Of a DNA stretch of 64,000 nucleotides, positions 29,919 to 42,617 are shown in pieces. Below the pieces are notes generated by a model. The model saw only the letters and a program-made list of their open reading frames with translations, searched no databases and was not told where the DNA came from. The stretch comes from Acanthaster planci (lineage: Eukaryota > Echinodermata > Asteroidea > Valvatida > Acanthasteridae), in assembly GCF_001949145.1 (NCBI RefSeq), contig NW_019091356.1, forward strand, positions 3,339,747-3,403,746. Direction: 5' to 3'. Position numbers and translations under genes: made by a program. Positions within the stretch are counted from its first letter, which is position 1. Every line of letters begins with the position of its first letter.

Positions 29919-30015
29919 TACCCCCAGAACTGTGGGGTCCGACGTCTGCCCCGTTCATTTTCGAGGGGGGGTTCGTGGGAGCGGGGAAGACGTCGGATTC
30001 CACAGTTCTGGGGGT
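29919..30015. repeat. Inverted repeat (hairpin), ~34-bp arms
   Basis: The arms around 29919-29952 and 29982-30015 pair over ACCCCCAGAACTGTGG and GTCCGACGTC with few mismatches, with a G-rich loop. It could be a small foldback element or a structured site. The open frame 29753-30112 across it is not protein-like. Confidence 0.65.
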
Positions 30016-31370
30016 AGTCAGTGTGGTGTGTGATGAAAGAGTTTATGCATGCAGGACGTGGAGAAAAAACAATAAAACTGAAAACCACCAAACACAAGTG
30101 CAGTTCTTTTGATTTCCAAGATTGTGTTGTGAACCCAAGACTTCTTTTCCCCAAGTAGTCTCAGACACATATTTCAATTACTACCTGAAAGAAGCTTGAT
30201 TCTCTTAAACTTTGAATATGTAAGATAAAGACCTATCCATGTGTAGGACACGTACAAGGTTTGATGTTCACTGGGCACTGGCTTTTTGTCATATATGAAA
30301 GGGGATACATGCGTAACTTGTACTATATTACAGTATACATGTACATGTAGTGTAGCCTACTTTTCCTTGGCAAATTTGTGGGTTTTTCAGTTTACGTGGT
30401 TTAATTATTTACGCGTACATTTCCTGCGGCTTTATCGTTTTATATGATGAAAGTAACAAAGTGTCCATAGTTTCTTACTGTGTATTGTCTCCCAGCAGAT
30501 AGCCAAAGACTTTTAATGCTAATTTGCTCCATTTACATCGACTACAATCTAATTTTTCATCCCATACTCACATTAAATTGACAAGGTTTCACAGTGTTTT
30601 CTTGTCAAATCAGCCATCAGGGACATAGGCCTACATGTTTTCCTAATTTCCCACATTTGATAGATGGCCTTGCAATAAATGCAGATTGTTTTTCAAATTC
30701 CTGGACAGTTGACCTATGACATGAGGGCTACGTGTAGCTAAAGCTCGACAGCAACGATAGTTGTAGTGTGCACTTGAAAATGAGTACTTGTACAGTATGT
30801 ACATATTTGGGCTTTTTGAATCTCAAATTGATTTGAAGAGCTCTGCAACAACTCTTTCAAATTTCAAGGAGGCCGCCCTCGTTAACATTAACAGCAGGAA
30901 TGGTGAATGAAGAACCAATAAATGTCGAAGTGACCTTAATTTGATCTGACAACATGATGTCATTCTTCCATTCCACCCCACCTCCACTTAAAATCTCAAA
31001 AGTTGGTGCCACGTTGGCAGACCTATGCAGTTTCATTGATTAATCTCTCTATAGATATAGCCATTCCTCCATGACCTCACACAAAATGGAGGCTCTTATT
31101 CTGTGGGGCCGTTGGGCTAGTATAATGGCCCATGCAGCTCCCTTCCACTTGCCACTGTGTGTGGTCATGGAATTACATCATCATGCCACGTGTATGATCC
31201 TTCATTTCCTAGATGTGTTCTGTCCAGTGTTTATCATCATGTCCATATTTGGGAAGCTGCTGTCCCAAGGTTAAAAGGACAACTTGTGATTGGAAATTTC
31301 AGGAGCTGACCCCTAGTGAGGTGCATTTTTAACTATACTTGGTAATGTGTGAAGAATTTCAGTCTATCAC

Positions 31371-32770
31371 AGTCTTAAAGAGTGCATGAGTAATGCTTCT
31401 TCCCTGAATTTAGATAAACAAACAGGAAGTTGTAATCGGGGACAAAATTATGTGATTGCACCATCCACTCCAGCAATTCTTTTCAAAGCCATTGGCTCGT
31501 GAAGGAAATGTGTGGAATGGTGGAACAAAAATCTGACCTCGGAGGAAGAAAGTTCTGTTACCTCTGTTGATTTATAGTCTGTTAAGAAAAAAATCTAGGC
31601 TAAAGAAATATCTGAGTGTGTTCAGACCTTTTCCATTTGTTATGTTGTCAAAAAAGAATTAACTTGAGAAGCGAAAAAAGGTAGCCTTTGTTGGAACACG
31701 TGGTAGGAAAGTCCAAAACTACCGGAGGGGGGAGGGATAGCCCAGGCTATCATGAATTGTTAAACTGTGATGGTACATCAGCTCATTGCGCATTGTTATT
31801 CTGTTTTACAAGCATGACTTCACTTCACAACATAGTCACAGCATAGGAGCTACATGCAGGCATTGTTCCCCTGTTGTAACTTGTCAGCAGCAGAGCTGAT
31901 CATGGGGCTGTTGTATGGCTGATGAAGACCTTGGCCCTTTTTGCGACATGTATGCATGGGTGTGCCACTGGCAGGGGATAACGTCATCCTCAGACAACAT
32001 GTATGTGTTTGATCTCTCATTGCTCTTTCACAGAGATCTGTTTGACACTGAGTGTTGTATTGTTTGAAGAAGACATTTGTTTAGTCAAAAACGTGCATGA
32101 GTAATGTTTCTTCCATGAATTTGGATTCGGAAGGGAAAAGGTGTGATGCTGAAAAGTGGTTGCATCATTGTAAGAAGCTGTTCTTTTTAATTAAAAGCAG
32201 TTTGGCACACAAAGGAAATGTGAATTGATGAGAGAAAAACATACCACTGAGTATGGCGTCGAGGGAAAATTTCGTGCAACTGTAAATACAATCTTCCAAG
32301 AATCAGTTGACATCACTATGCACTGATAAATATGTACATGGAAGTTTTCAAAATCTGAAAAAAAAAGACCTGTGAGGTTGAGATGTGATTGTACCATCAT
32401 AGAAAGCTGTTGTTTTAAAAGAAATCTGGCAAGGGACAGAAATGTGACATGAGGAAAGAAGCACAGAATATTACCACCAGGCTTGGTGGGGAAAAAACCC
32501 TCACACCTGTTTGTTCTCAGAACAGCTTTTTTGAATCGCAGCTTTGAAGAATCGGGTAATGTCACATTTGACTTTATACTCGTGAGCATGTACGCTTTTC
32601 AAAGACACAAAGTGTAGAACATGTCCAAAAATGGAAGTATACCTTAAAAGGAAAAAAATTCTGGAGACAATTTATACTCCAAATTGTGTTGGTATTGAAA
32701 CTTCCAAGAATCAGGTGACATCACTTTTACTCTCATGACAGATGGAACATAAAACGAGATTACCTCTCAT
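31371..32770. repeat. Degenerate long-period repeat region
   Basis: Several phrases recur in diverged form: GTGCATGAGTAATG followed by TTCTTCC at about 31383 and 32094; CTTCCAAGAATCAG with GACATCAC at about 32292 and 32700, and a worn version (GAAGAATCGGGTAATGTCAC) near 32546; and repeated GAAATGTG words. This points to three or more old copies of a unit of perhaps 200-400 bases. The boundaries are approximate. Confidence 0.45.
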
Positions 32771-35700
32771 TTCTGGACATTTTGGAAATTAGTTTTTCAG
32801 TAGGCTTATATTTCTTTCAGTTTTGCTTTTCCAATGGTTTTTGCCTTCCAAGCAGTGTTTGTAGTGTTGCATCATTCCTTTTTAGTATTTGGCCACTTAA
32901 AGTGGTTTTGTTTGCTTTCAGTTTTCAAAAGCAAATTACAAAATAATCATTGCGACCTTCTGTGAAATGTCCTAAATTGAAGCTTTTGTTTTTAGTCATA
33001 ACCAAAACTCCATGGCCGATTTCAGCATGGAAATAGTCATATGATATGAAAGACAAAGAAGTGGCCCCCAAATATCTGGGAGATTCATCTGCTCAAGTAT
33101 ATTTTTTTCCACTGTTGAATTTCATGTTAGTATTGCAAATACATGTGTACATGTACATTGTACATGTATGATGAAATTTTTGAATATTTAATAATAAACT
33201 CCTTAATAAGTTTTGAAGCATTTTGTGCATGTCTTGGATTCACAAATGGAAACGTTGAAAAATTCTCTCTTTCAAACCCTTTTTTTTTTTACAGAAATGG
33301 CACTGAGCAAATAGGTAACAAAACCTTTTTTCCTTGTTGTGGTTTCCGTGATTCTCACCCTTTGGTTTCAAGTAAAAAAAGTGCTTTTGATTTGAGTGGA
33401 AAGTTTCGCAAGCACACAGTTGTTGTGAGTAGGGTAAAAAAAGGCGGGAAAGTTGTTAACTGCCATAATCGGATTTTGCTCCTTTATCTTTTTTTATCTT
33501 GAGAGTACTTTGTATCATATTCAATGATGAAATAGCTCCACAGTGTATTTGTACTAAGGGTGAGTCATAGCGTTAATGACTGTACTTGTGCAGGCTGCAA
33601 ACTTTACATCAATGTAGATACAGGTGTGATATATTTCTTCTGTTTGTATTAGATGTACAGAGTGGAATGTTTTATGTCTTCATGTTACAGTGTATGTTAT
33701 ATACTTGTGGTTTTTTCTGTTTCCGAAAATGGGTCACTTGGGAAACATTCCCATAGGAACGTGCACAAAATTTTTCAAACTTTACCGTCCCATAATTCAA
33801 TGTTCCCTAATCCGATCTTAACAAATCTTTGCATGTTTTCCTTTCGGACCCTAATTTATCATCTCTCAAAATGTGGACAAAAAAAATTTTCCTCCTTTTG
33901 GTAGTTGGAGCATTAGGGAGACATTGAAATATCTCCCTAATGACCGATGTCTCCCTAATGTTGAAAAATTGACCACAAAATGTCTCCCAAGTGAAGTATT
34001 TGGAAATATTAACTTTATGTTAATAGAAGTGATTAGTAGGTCAAGTAACATACTTTGTTTAAAATAGAGAGGATGGAGGATGTACTGCACTGGGAGGTAC
34101 CAAACTAGAGGTCTGTTTAGTTTGATGAAGGAAATAAAACAGTCTTGAGAGTTCATCCAAGGGAGACAGACGTTTTGTTTTTTTGCTCTGCGACTTTACT
34201 GTTTGATTTTAAAAAGGTCGGCCATGCCCCCCTTGGACCTCAAGTATTCCGCAGTGAAGAGACACGTGCTTACGTTCCCAGAGTAGACTTAAATCTATAA
34301 ATGAGACTTTCCCTAGAATCGTATGTTGGAACATGGAGGAAGGAATTCCTTCCTCCATGGTTGGATCACACAAATTCAGAATTTCTGGGCCTCTTTGGCT
34401 GGATTGGTTCTCTGCTCATGCCTGAGGTGGTCTCAGCAAACAAAGATTAGGTCACAGTTGTTGACTTAGCCATGCAGTTAACTGTCTGTCTGGCCTGTGT
34501 GTTTGGTTGCTGTGTGCTGTGGTCAGAGCATGGTCCAAGCATGATTCACATGTTAATTGTTGGGGAGACAAAAGACATCTGAGGGCCTACTCTTCTGTGT
34601 ATATGCCAATAACTTGCCTTGTTGTACACGCTGTACCTGAGCATTTTCCTGTCAAAGAAGGAGACAGAGTCAGCTTTACGTTATTATTATTATAATTATT
34701 GTTCATTAGGCATTCGTCAGAAATACACAATACAAAGACTGGACATATAAGTAAGCTCTATGGTGAAATCATGCCGTGGTAAAATTAACAAGGACTACAG
34801 AAGTAAGCCATCAGCAAATGCCAAGAAGAGAAAAAAAAAATAACTGACTTACAGGCCCTTCCTTTCCAATACTTTTGCCTAATACAAAAATACCTGTGCA
34901 TCTCTAAGGATTTCTTTCTCTTCCTTCCAATCTTAATATCATATGCATACAACGTACATCTCATCAATTGATTACTGACCATACATATATTGACTGTAGG
35001 CTGCTTTGCATTACTGATTAAAGTCGGCCCACTGAATATGTAATGTACAGACCATTAGATGTGCATATAACTGCACAGGTGCTATAGACAAGAGTCCAGA
35101 CCCTGACTGAGGTTGCTATTTGTCATGTTATGTAACAGTCTTGGCTTGTACATGTACAGGGGTCTGTTGCTATGAATAGAGGTTGGATTACACAGGTGAC
35201 CTGCTCACACAGTTTTCTATTGATCATTGGGACAGCGGGGTCCAGACTGAAGAACATGGGGTGATTGTGTGCTGACATAAGGTACTTAGGTTATCTGTTG
35301 TAGTTGCCATGACTGTGCATAAATTCCCCCCTCTTGTTGCCTCTGTGGGGCCCGCTCGCTGTCTCTCCAACTGTCAAACATTAACTCTAGCATTAATAAA
35401 GGACATAGCTGAATGTACATCAAGGAACACTTATTAATCAGCCTGTCATCAACAGTCCATTCAGCAGAGGATCATCGTTAGTTCAACTGGCAGAGGGGGT
35501 ATTTGCCCGTTAGATTTTGTTTTAATCCCCTTGTCCCTGATTTCACATAAGTGTTTTTTTTGGGTTCCTCTGAGCAAACCGTCTGCTCATGATACACGTA
35601 CATGGTGTTCTTCTGAAAATGATGACGAGAATACATGGCCAGATTTGAGTGAAAATGAATGTGCAGAACTGTTATTTTGTTGTCGCCGTCACAATACACT

Positions 35701-37050
35701 GAACTGTCACAGATTATGTCGACTCGGACTATTGAAGTGAAGGGTGAGTTCAAGTGTGTTCTCTGTTTGCTGTGTGTTGTCGCGCACCAGTCTTTGCCCT
35801 TCTCAGGCATTCATCAAAGGGTTTATATGAGACAATAGAGGCTTTGTCCGGCAGCCATCTTGCGGGGCAGTTCCTTCACTCCAGTAGGAAACCTTTGTGC
35901 ATACCAGTTTGAATAAAAGAACAGTTCTGCAAGATGGCTACCGTGCAAAGCCTCTCTACCGACAGAATTGTAATGTTCTTGGCTGGAAGCAACTTTTCTC
36001 CTATGGGTTACTTATCATTTACATCGTACCGTACCCGAATATTTGCTCAAAATCCATCCAGATTGCCAAAAAAGCTCCCGTACATGTATCTACACTCTCA
36101 ACTTAGTAATGAAAGGGTTTCAGGATTGTTGAAACTTGAGCGGTTAGTTATTTCCTGTCAATTGTAGCGACGAATATGGCCTTTTCCCTACTCTTTCTGT
36201 CAGTTCTGGGTGCTGTGCTGATTCTGTCAGGGAAATGTATCAGTTGTGTGCCTGGAGCATGCAGCTGTGGCAAAATCCCACAAGAATAGTGAATCTAGGC
36301 ATTTTCTCCCTCGGGTGTTGGGTTGACCAGTTGTTTTTTCCTCAGGTTAAATGTTCTTCATGCATGTGCCAGACTGCCGGTACATTCTATGTTAATATGT
36401 TTTGATTGGTTGATTCAGATGAAAACCCGCACTGCTGGTCTAGAGTAGCAGCAAGAAGAAAGCTGAATTCACTGCCAGTGCCAATACTTTACTAGACACA
36501 ACAATGAATGCCTAGTTTGGCATGTAGTCCTCTTTTTGGAAAGGAGGGTTGGGGAGGCTTGACCTAAACGTAGGTTTTGATCAAAGAACTCGAACCAGTC
36601 AGTTCTAGACGACACGCCCTGTAAGCAGATTTACTCTTCTCACGGCACCAAAGGTTTGGGACATGGGGAGCATTGGGGCATGCTCATAGTTATATGTTGC
36701 TTGTTTAAGTGTTAGCTTTTTGGTCTTATCTTTATTCATTGGGATCGATTGATTTTGGTGACAGAGATTTTTAATGAGCGTACTTGTGTCAGTGTTGACA
36801 GTCTTAAAACTGAAACATTTTTCTCCAAGATTATGCTTTCTTTTCAATCATTCTTAGATCCTTCAGTCTTGGGCTGAATTCAGACCTCTGTAAACATCTA
36901 TCTGTAAATTTCCTTTCAGAAAAATGCCTTCATTATGCCATTATCCCCTGTCCAATTCCAGACTCCAATTATGACATTGTCACTTACTAGTTTTGAATTA
37001 TACAGGTCACTGCAGAGTGTGATTCAATTCATTGGCTTGCTGGCACTCAA

Positions 37051-37234
37051 ATGAGTTACCTGATGGGACTTGAGTTTATGGTAGATGAGTTACCTGATGG
37101 GACTTGAGAGTTTCGTAGATGAGTTACCTGATGGGACTTGAGATTTTGGTAGATGAGTTACCTGATGGGACTTGAGATTTTGGTAGATGAGTTACCTGAC
37201 CGGGGACTTGAGTTTTTGGTAGATGAGTTACCTG
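37051..37234. repeat. 34-bp minisatellite, about five copies
   Basis: Five head-to-tail units beginning ATGAGTTACCTGATGGGACT, followed by a variable TTGAG-TTTGGTAG part. Two middle units are identical; the last full unit has a small change (CTGACCGGGGACT), and a partial sixth abuts the family A MITE at 37235. No coding potential. Confidence 0.9.
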
Positions 37235-37410
37235 CAGGTGTGAGATTTCTCAGCTTTTAGCTGATTTCAGCTTTTTTTGTTTAGGATTTTAGCTTTATTT
37301 CTTCACTGGCTATGTACAAAAGTATAGGAGATTTTCACAGTTCAGCTTCTTTATGCCTTTTTTTTCCAGCTGTTTTCAGCTATTGTTATCATTGGTCAAT
37401 CTCATCCCTG
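37235..37410 (-). mobile_element. MITE family A, copy 3 (degraded)
   Basis: Reverse orientation to copies 1 and 2. It keeps the repeated CAGCTTTT/AGCTGATTTCAGC words and a weak TTGGTCAATCTCATCCCTG right end, but the termini are mutated. It directly follows the minisatellite, whose last partial unit may have been cut by the insertion. Confidence 0.55.
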
Positions 37411-40400
37411 ACTTTGTGTAGAAGGTTAAGAAATTGTTTGATTGAGATCTGCTGACCATGGTTAGGCCGACCCTACTGCAGGACTCTACTAAATAAAGCC
37501 TTTTGCAAGTCAAATTTGACTAAAATTTGGTACACTGAGTTCTTCAAATTTACCTGAACGTAAGTTTAATTCTTCATACTAAAGACACTGTTGCTACATG
37601 TACATGTACTTTTCTTAGTTACATAAGAGATGCCTTGCACCTATACATTGTTTCAGTGGATCAGAACTGTGCAAAGGAACAGAGATGGCAGTCACTATGC
37701 AAAAGCCCAGAATCACAAAGTGTAGCAACAGTGTCTTCAGTCTGGGGAATTCTAATTGTTATGTTTATGTGTAATCAGATAACCCAGCGTACCAGATTTT
37801 ATTCCAATTTGACCCACAGCATTGTTGTGCCTCGCCCCCGGTCATTCAGAAGCATTCACAGGCTGAAAAAAAAAAAACATCGAGGCCCCCCCACATTTTT
37901 CATCTCTCTGTCAAACTCTCTTTTGCCCACTCTGGTCCCTATTTGAGCAAAGCTTTGTCCGAGGATGACATCTATTTTTGTCCAGAGTCCGGCCTGATCC
38001 TGTTATCAATATTAGTGCTGTTAGTTATTACTGATCTCCATGGTGAAACTGCCAGTGAGGTACTTAGTTATCCATTATTTGCCAATCCTTCAAATTCAGA
38101 GGGGATTTCACATTAAAGTTATATGTGTTGTTAGTTCCTTCAGAATAAAAAAAAAAAACACTACGAAACAAAGTACAGTAGTGCTAACCTTTGTTTGTTT
38201 TCCAGCTTTCTACAATAATTAACCATAACTGCTTGATATGGTTGTATAATAACTTACAATACCAACCCGTGTAAATTTAGATATTATAGCCATAGGGAAG
38301 AGATATTAATTAGTGTTGTAAGTGTATCCTTGTTGAAGAATTAAATAGGGACTAGACATGGAATACGTGTTTTAAGTTAGTGTTGCCATGAACATAGACC
38401 AAGGACCATTTGGCCCAATGCACATCATATTATTATGCAAAGTACCTGAGCCCATTTTGAATAGCCATGCTGGAACACAGCGTACTTGCCCTGGATATTT
38501 GCTATGCCTGGCATGATGGCAGCATGGCAGCGTGCACAGTGATTATAAAAGTGAGCCACTGATATTTGCATATTTAAATATTCAGGAGCTGTTCTAAGAA
38601 ACTGACCCTTTGGCCAGCACAGGATGGACATACATGTACATGTACATGGACCAGACAGATACATTAGTACAGGCAGCTGGGTGGGCTGCTGAGGGTGGGG
38701 CAGAGTGTTGAAACAGGATAAAAAGTGGAAATTGCTTATCACTAGGGGTCTCTGAGTGACCATGGTGTGACCTATGTGTAGAGGTATTGCTCATCGTTGT
38801 GCAATGTCTTATCCCTCCACGGCGCCACCAACTGAAGGCTGGGGGGGGGCTGAATGAAAATAAATAACTAGAGGTCAATGTGCATGCATGAATATTTACT
38901 GATTCTCTTTTGTGCTGTTGCCAATTGTTGGTAGTCACGCTATATCATTTGTGAAGTCGACGGCGGACAGTTTATTGATTTTTACATCAGCTCCACCGTT
39001 GGGGGATATTATTTGCGCTGAAATTTGAAGCTCTCTGGAATTATTTTGACTCTTTGAAATGGACAAGGAAGATGGTGAATCAGGTGAGCTTTTAACATGT
39101 TTAAGTATGTGCTCAAATGTGTTACCAATGTGACAGGTTGTGCATCTTTCAATGGTCACATGGCACTCACATGTGTAGGCCTACAGGTATAGCTTGGGGA
39201 TGTTTGGTGGTTACACAGTCCAGCCTCATAAAATGGTTGTGATCTTTCTATTTCTTCAATTTTGTTTGCAAACTAGTGACAGTTTTTGAAATATTTTTGA
39301 ACAGATTTAGAAATCCTTTTTTTTTTAATAATCAGGTCCTGATGTTCATATCTCCTCCCACCAAAAGATTCTGACCCTGCTAATCGAGGAGAGGGAACAA
39401 ATACGAATTATTGACACCATGACTACGTGTACACACGTAAGCAATCCCTAGGACTGCAATACAGAGGCATTGAATTGAAAATGGATTACCTGTCCATTAG
39501 ACATGATTAGATTATTTTGAGAATGGTTGAAAATGAAAATCTGGTCACAAATTACCCTACTGAGAAAGTTTGTTTAGGGTTGAAATCATGGAGGTTGAAC
39601 ACATGGCTAAACAAGATTGATAGACATACGTGCATAATAAATGGCCGACATGCTCTTGTACAGGCTACATGTACCGTACCCCTTGACTAATGACTGTTTG
39701 CACTCAGGAAAGCTAGCTCTTAAACATCATTTGTCTTTGCCGCAAGCACGACACACACACACACAGAGTGGAACATACCGTTGTGACAGACAATGCTATA
39801 AAATTGTACCTGTCATGTCAATTTGGCCCTCAATTTCCAAAGCATCTTATTTCCACTCAAAGACGCTTATATTCACCATACAGGCAATATCCCTGGCACT
39901 GTGCTTTCAAAAACCTTATTTTGCCTCACAATTTGTGGAGGATGCCCTTGGGTGGCGTTTAAGTTACCATACAGCTCTGCCCAAAATTATTTATACCCTT
40001 TGAAAATGTGGCAGTTTGCTGCTTTGTAAAAAAAAAAATTTGACTGGACTGATGGTCAACCCAGGCACACACAACTAGAATTTCCTTTGCCAAAGCTCAT
40101 CTGGGCAAAGATCTAAGCCTACGGTTGTCTTTTGGCTGTAAATCCTAGGTTACCCAAAGTTGGAGTAGGCCTCTATGAATAATTTTGGGCTTAACTGGAC
40201 ATGTGCGATGCATACCTGTAATTCTCTGTCATCATAAAATTTAAGTACTGCTTGGATTTTTGCATATTTTATATGGATACGATCGTGAGGGTTCCATGCC
40301 AAACTGACGAGAGGTCTTGTGATGCATCGGTACGCACATGTCATCATGGTTATCGCATAAATTTTCCGTCCCCACCTTGCGTGATTTTTCCCATTTAGTG

Positions 40401-41100
40401 AAATTAGCACAGCGTGGGAAAGATGAATCGTATTCTCATACGCCAGGGCATAATTTATCTTTGGACTACATGTAGCCAGGTGAAAACAGATTTTAGACAG
40501 GCTACAGTAAATAGCCTTGTGTACAGATGTTGAACTCGGCTTTAGTTCCCGTTGATATTAAAAGACCGAACCATGTGTTCAACTTTAAAAGTGTCATCGA
40601 AAGTTACCAGACATTTGTTAAAAAACAAATAATTGCAGAGGAGTGGCTAAGGCAACTCCAGAGGTGTTTTCTTGGACAGAGTGACAAATCCGATCTGTAA
40701 AGTTCCGTGCAGGGAGGAAGTGTGTCTCCGGTATCTGTTTGTTTGGGACGCCAGCTTCCCAAGACCACTCTTCCCATGGTGCCAGCGCCGCATTTTTTTC
40801 CCACCTCTTTTTTGGGCCCTTTCTACTTTGTCTTTTTAACTAAAAACACCCGTTCTCTCATCTTAGCCCACATACCTGCATTCGCATGTGACTGAATTCC
40901 TAGTGTTGAAAATGCGAGGATTGTGGGTGTTTGGATTTGGAGGGAACAGGCTGGAATTGTAGAAAGACAAGGCTATTACAAGTTCGCTGTACATTTTGGG
41001 AAGAATGGAGCATACCGTCTGCCATATATCTCAAACTTGCTCCTTTCACTCCACTTTAAACATTCATTCTTTATGTAAACCATATTTATCTATTTTCAAG

Positions 41101-41281
41101 AATGTGAGAATCCATTTTTTTTCCAGCTGATTTCAGCCTTTTTGTTTAATTGTTTAGTTATCGACCCTGAATTTCAGCTTTTTTGTACACCTGGTCCGTA
41201 CAGAAGTATGGGAACCTTTTACATTTCAGCTTTTTGCTAGCTGTTTTCGGCTGCAGTTTTAAGTGGCCACTCACACCCCTG
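41101..41281 (-). mobile_element. MITE family A, copy 4
   Basis: Reverse orientation. The right end AGTGGCCACTCACACCCCTG is intact and matches the left end of copies 1 and 2. The left end (AATGTGAGAATCC) is worn. The inner blocks, including ATCGACCCTGAATTTCAGC and AGTATGGGAAC, match the complement of copies 1 and 2 in order. Confidence 0.7.
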
Positions 41282-42617
41282 TATTTTGCACTTAATAGAT
41301 TAATAGACTGAAATGGTTGTCATTCATGAGGAAGTATCGTTAAATACCTAAACTCAAGGTCACTTGTTTGAAATCCCAAAGGTGAAATGTAATAGATTGA
41401 ATGGAGAAATTATCTTCCATTACAATCAAAGATAGGGATTCTGGTTATAAAAACGGTACCTTTTGATTTCAGTCATTCTGTAGGGCTTTTTTGAGGGTGC
41501 TGTAAAAAAGTGTAATCACACGGCTGCCCAGTTTTACCTAACGAGATTTTGCCAGCCAAAGTGCTGTTTTGTTTTTGTTTTTTTATTGAAAAATTCGATG
41601 TGTTGTTTCTGCGTGATGTTTCAATGGAGACACTGCTAGCTCTTTCTGTACCAAAGAATATCTGGAGCTGATATGCCTGAATGAATCTCATCGAACAAAG
41701 GCAGTATACCACACCAGGTTTCTGAGCCAAAGGCAATGGCCCTTCAACTGTGAATAAGGGCAGATTTTGCACTACAGTGAGAACCCTCAAAAAAGGTGGA
41801 ACCGCGCACAAAAAGTTGAAACTCGGGCTGGCGCATTATACCAATGCACTGCAGTGAACTACTACAAGTGTATGCAGGTCACATAATGAGGCTCAATTGG
41901 TACACTGTCGCATTGCACAGATAGACAATTGATCTGGAGGTGTTTATGGTGATGTTGCCATAGGTTTCACAAAAATCTTGTGGTCCTAAAAATTGAACTG
42001 GAAAAAAGTGGTGGATTTTGTATGCAGGGACATGTTTTTATACTTCCTAAAACCCAACTTTTTCTGCTGTTTTTTTTTTTCTTGCTGTAAGCTAATGGTG
42101 CATTCCTCTTTTTTTTAAAACCAAAATATTGTTTTCGTATGCAGTTAAAACTTGAACGAATACTGTATGTTGGATTTGGTGGCTTTCTGTTTCGGCTGTT
42201 TATTTTGTGCAGTCAGATTTTGTTACTGGAGAAAAAAAGGGTACAATATCTTGGTGATTCACCTGTAGTTTTGGGAAACAGAAAAAAGTAATTTACTTCT
42301 TGACTCTACATGGATTCATCCCTGCTAAGTCTCCCTTTCCGCGTGGGTCCCTCAGAAATTCTCCTGGAGGTTTCTTTAGCAGATTTTATGTGTTGAGATA
42401 GGCAGAGCTTGGTGACGGTTATTCAGGTCTTGATGCCCCTTGAAAGTTGAAGGACTTACAAAGAATCTGCAATTGGTTTCCTGCACTGCAGAGAATTAGA
42501 GAGATTAATGGAAGAATCTCATCAAGAATGCCAGAGCAGAAAGGGTTTGTAGTGGGGAATTTTCTGAATAGGAGTACAGCTTTGTCCTTCTGTTCCACAG
42601 CCGCTGACCCACAAGAT

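Larger units (their letters stand above)
30016..42600 (+). other. Gene-poor region, probable 5' intron of the ABCB gene
   Basis: No coding exon recognised over 12.5 kb. The first coding ABCB exon begins right after an acceptor (CTTCTGTTCCACAG, ending 42600), so at least one upstream untranslated or coding exon must exist. A candidate lies near 29.5-29.6 kb. Contents seen: a degenerate repeat array (31371-32770), a minisatellite (37051-37234), two family A MITE copies, and TACATGTA-type runs near 33140, 35150, 37598 and 38632. Confidence 0.45.

Noticed and set aside
29753-30112. 119-codon plus-strand frame
   Set aside because: Runs across the hairpin at 29919-30015, with no motif, no splice context and no homology that I recognise.
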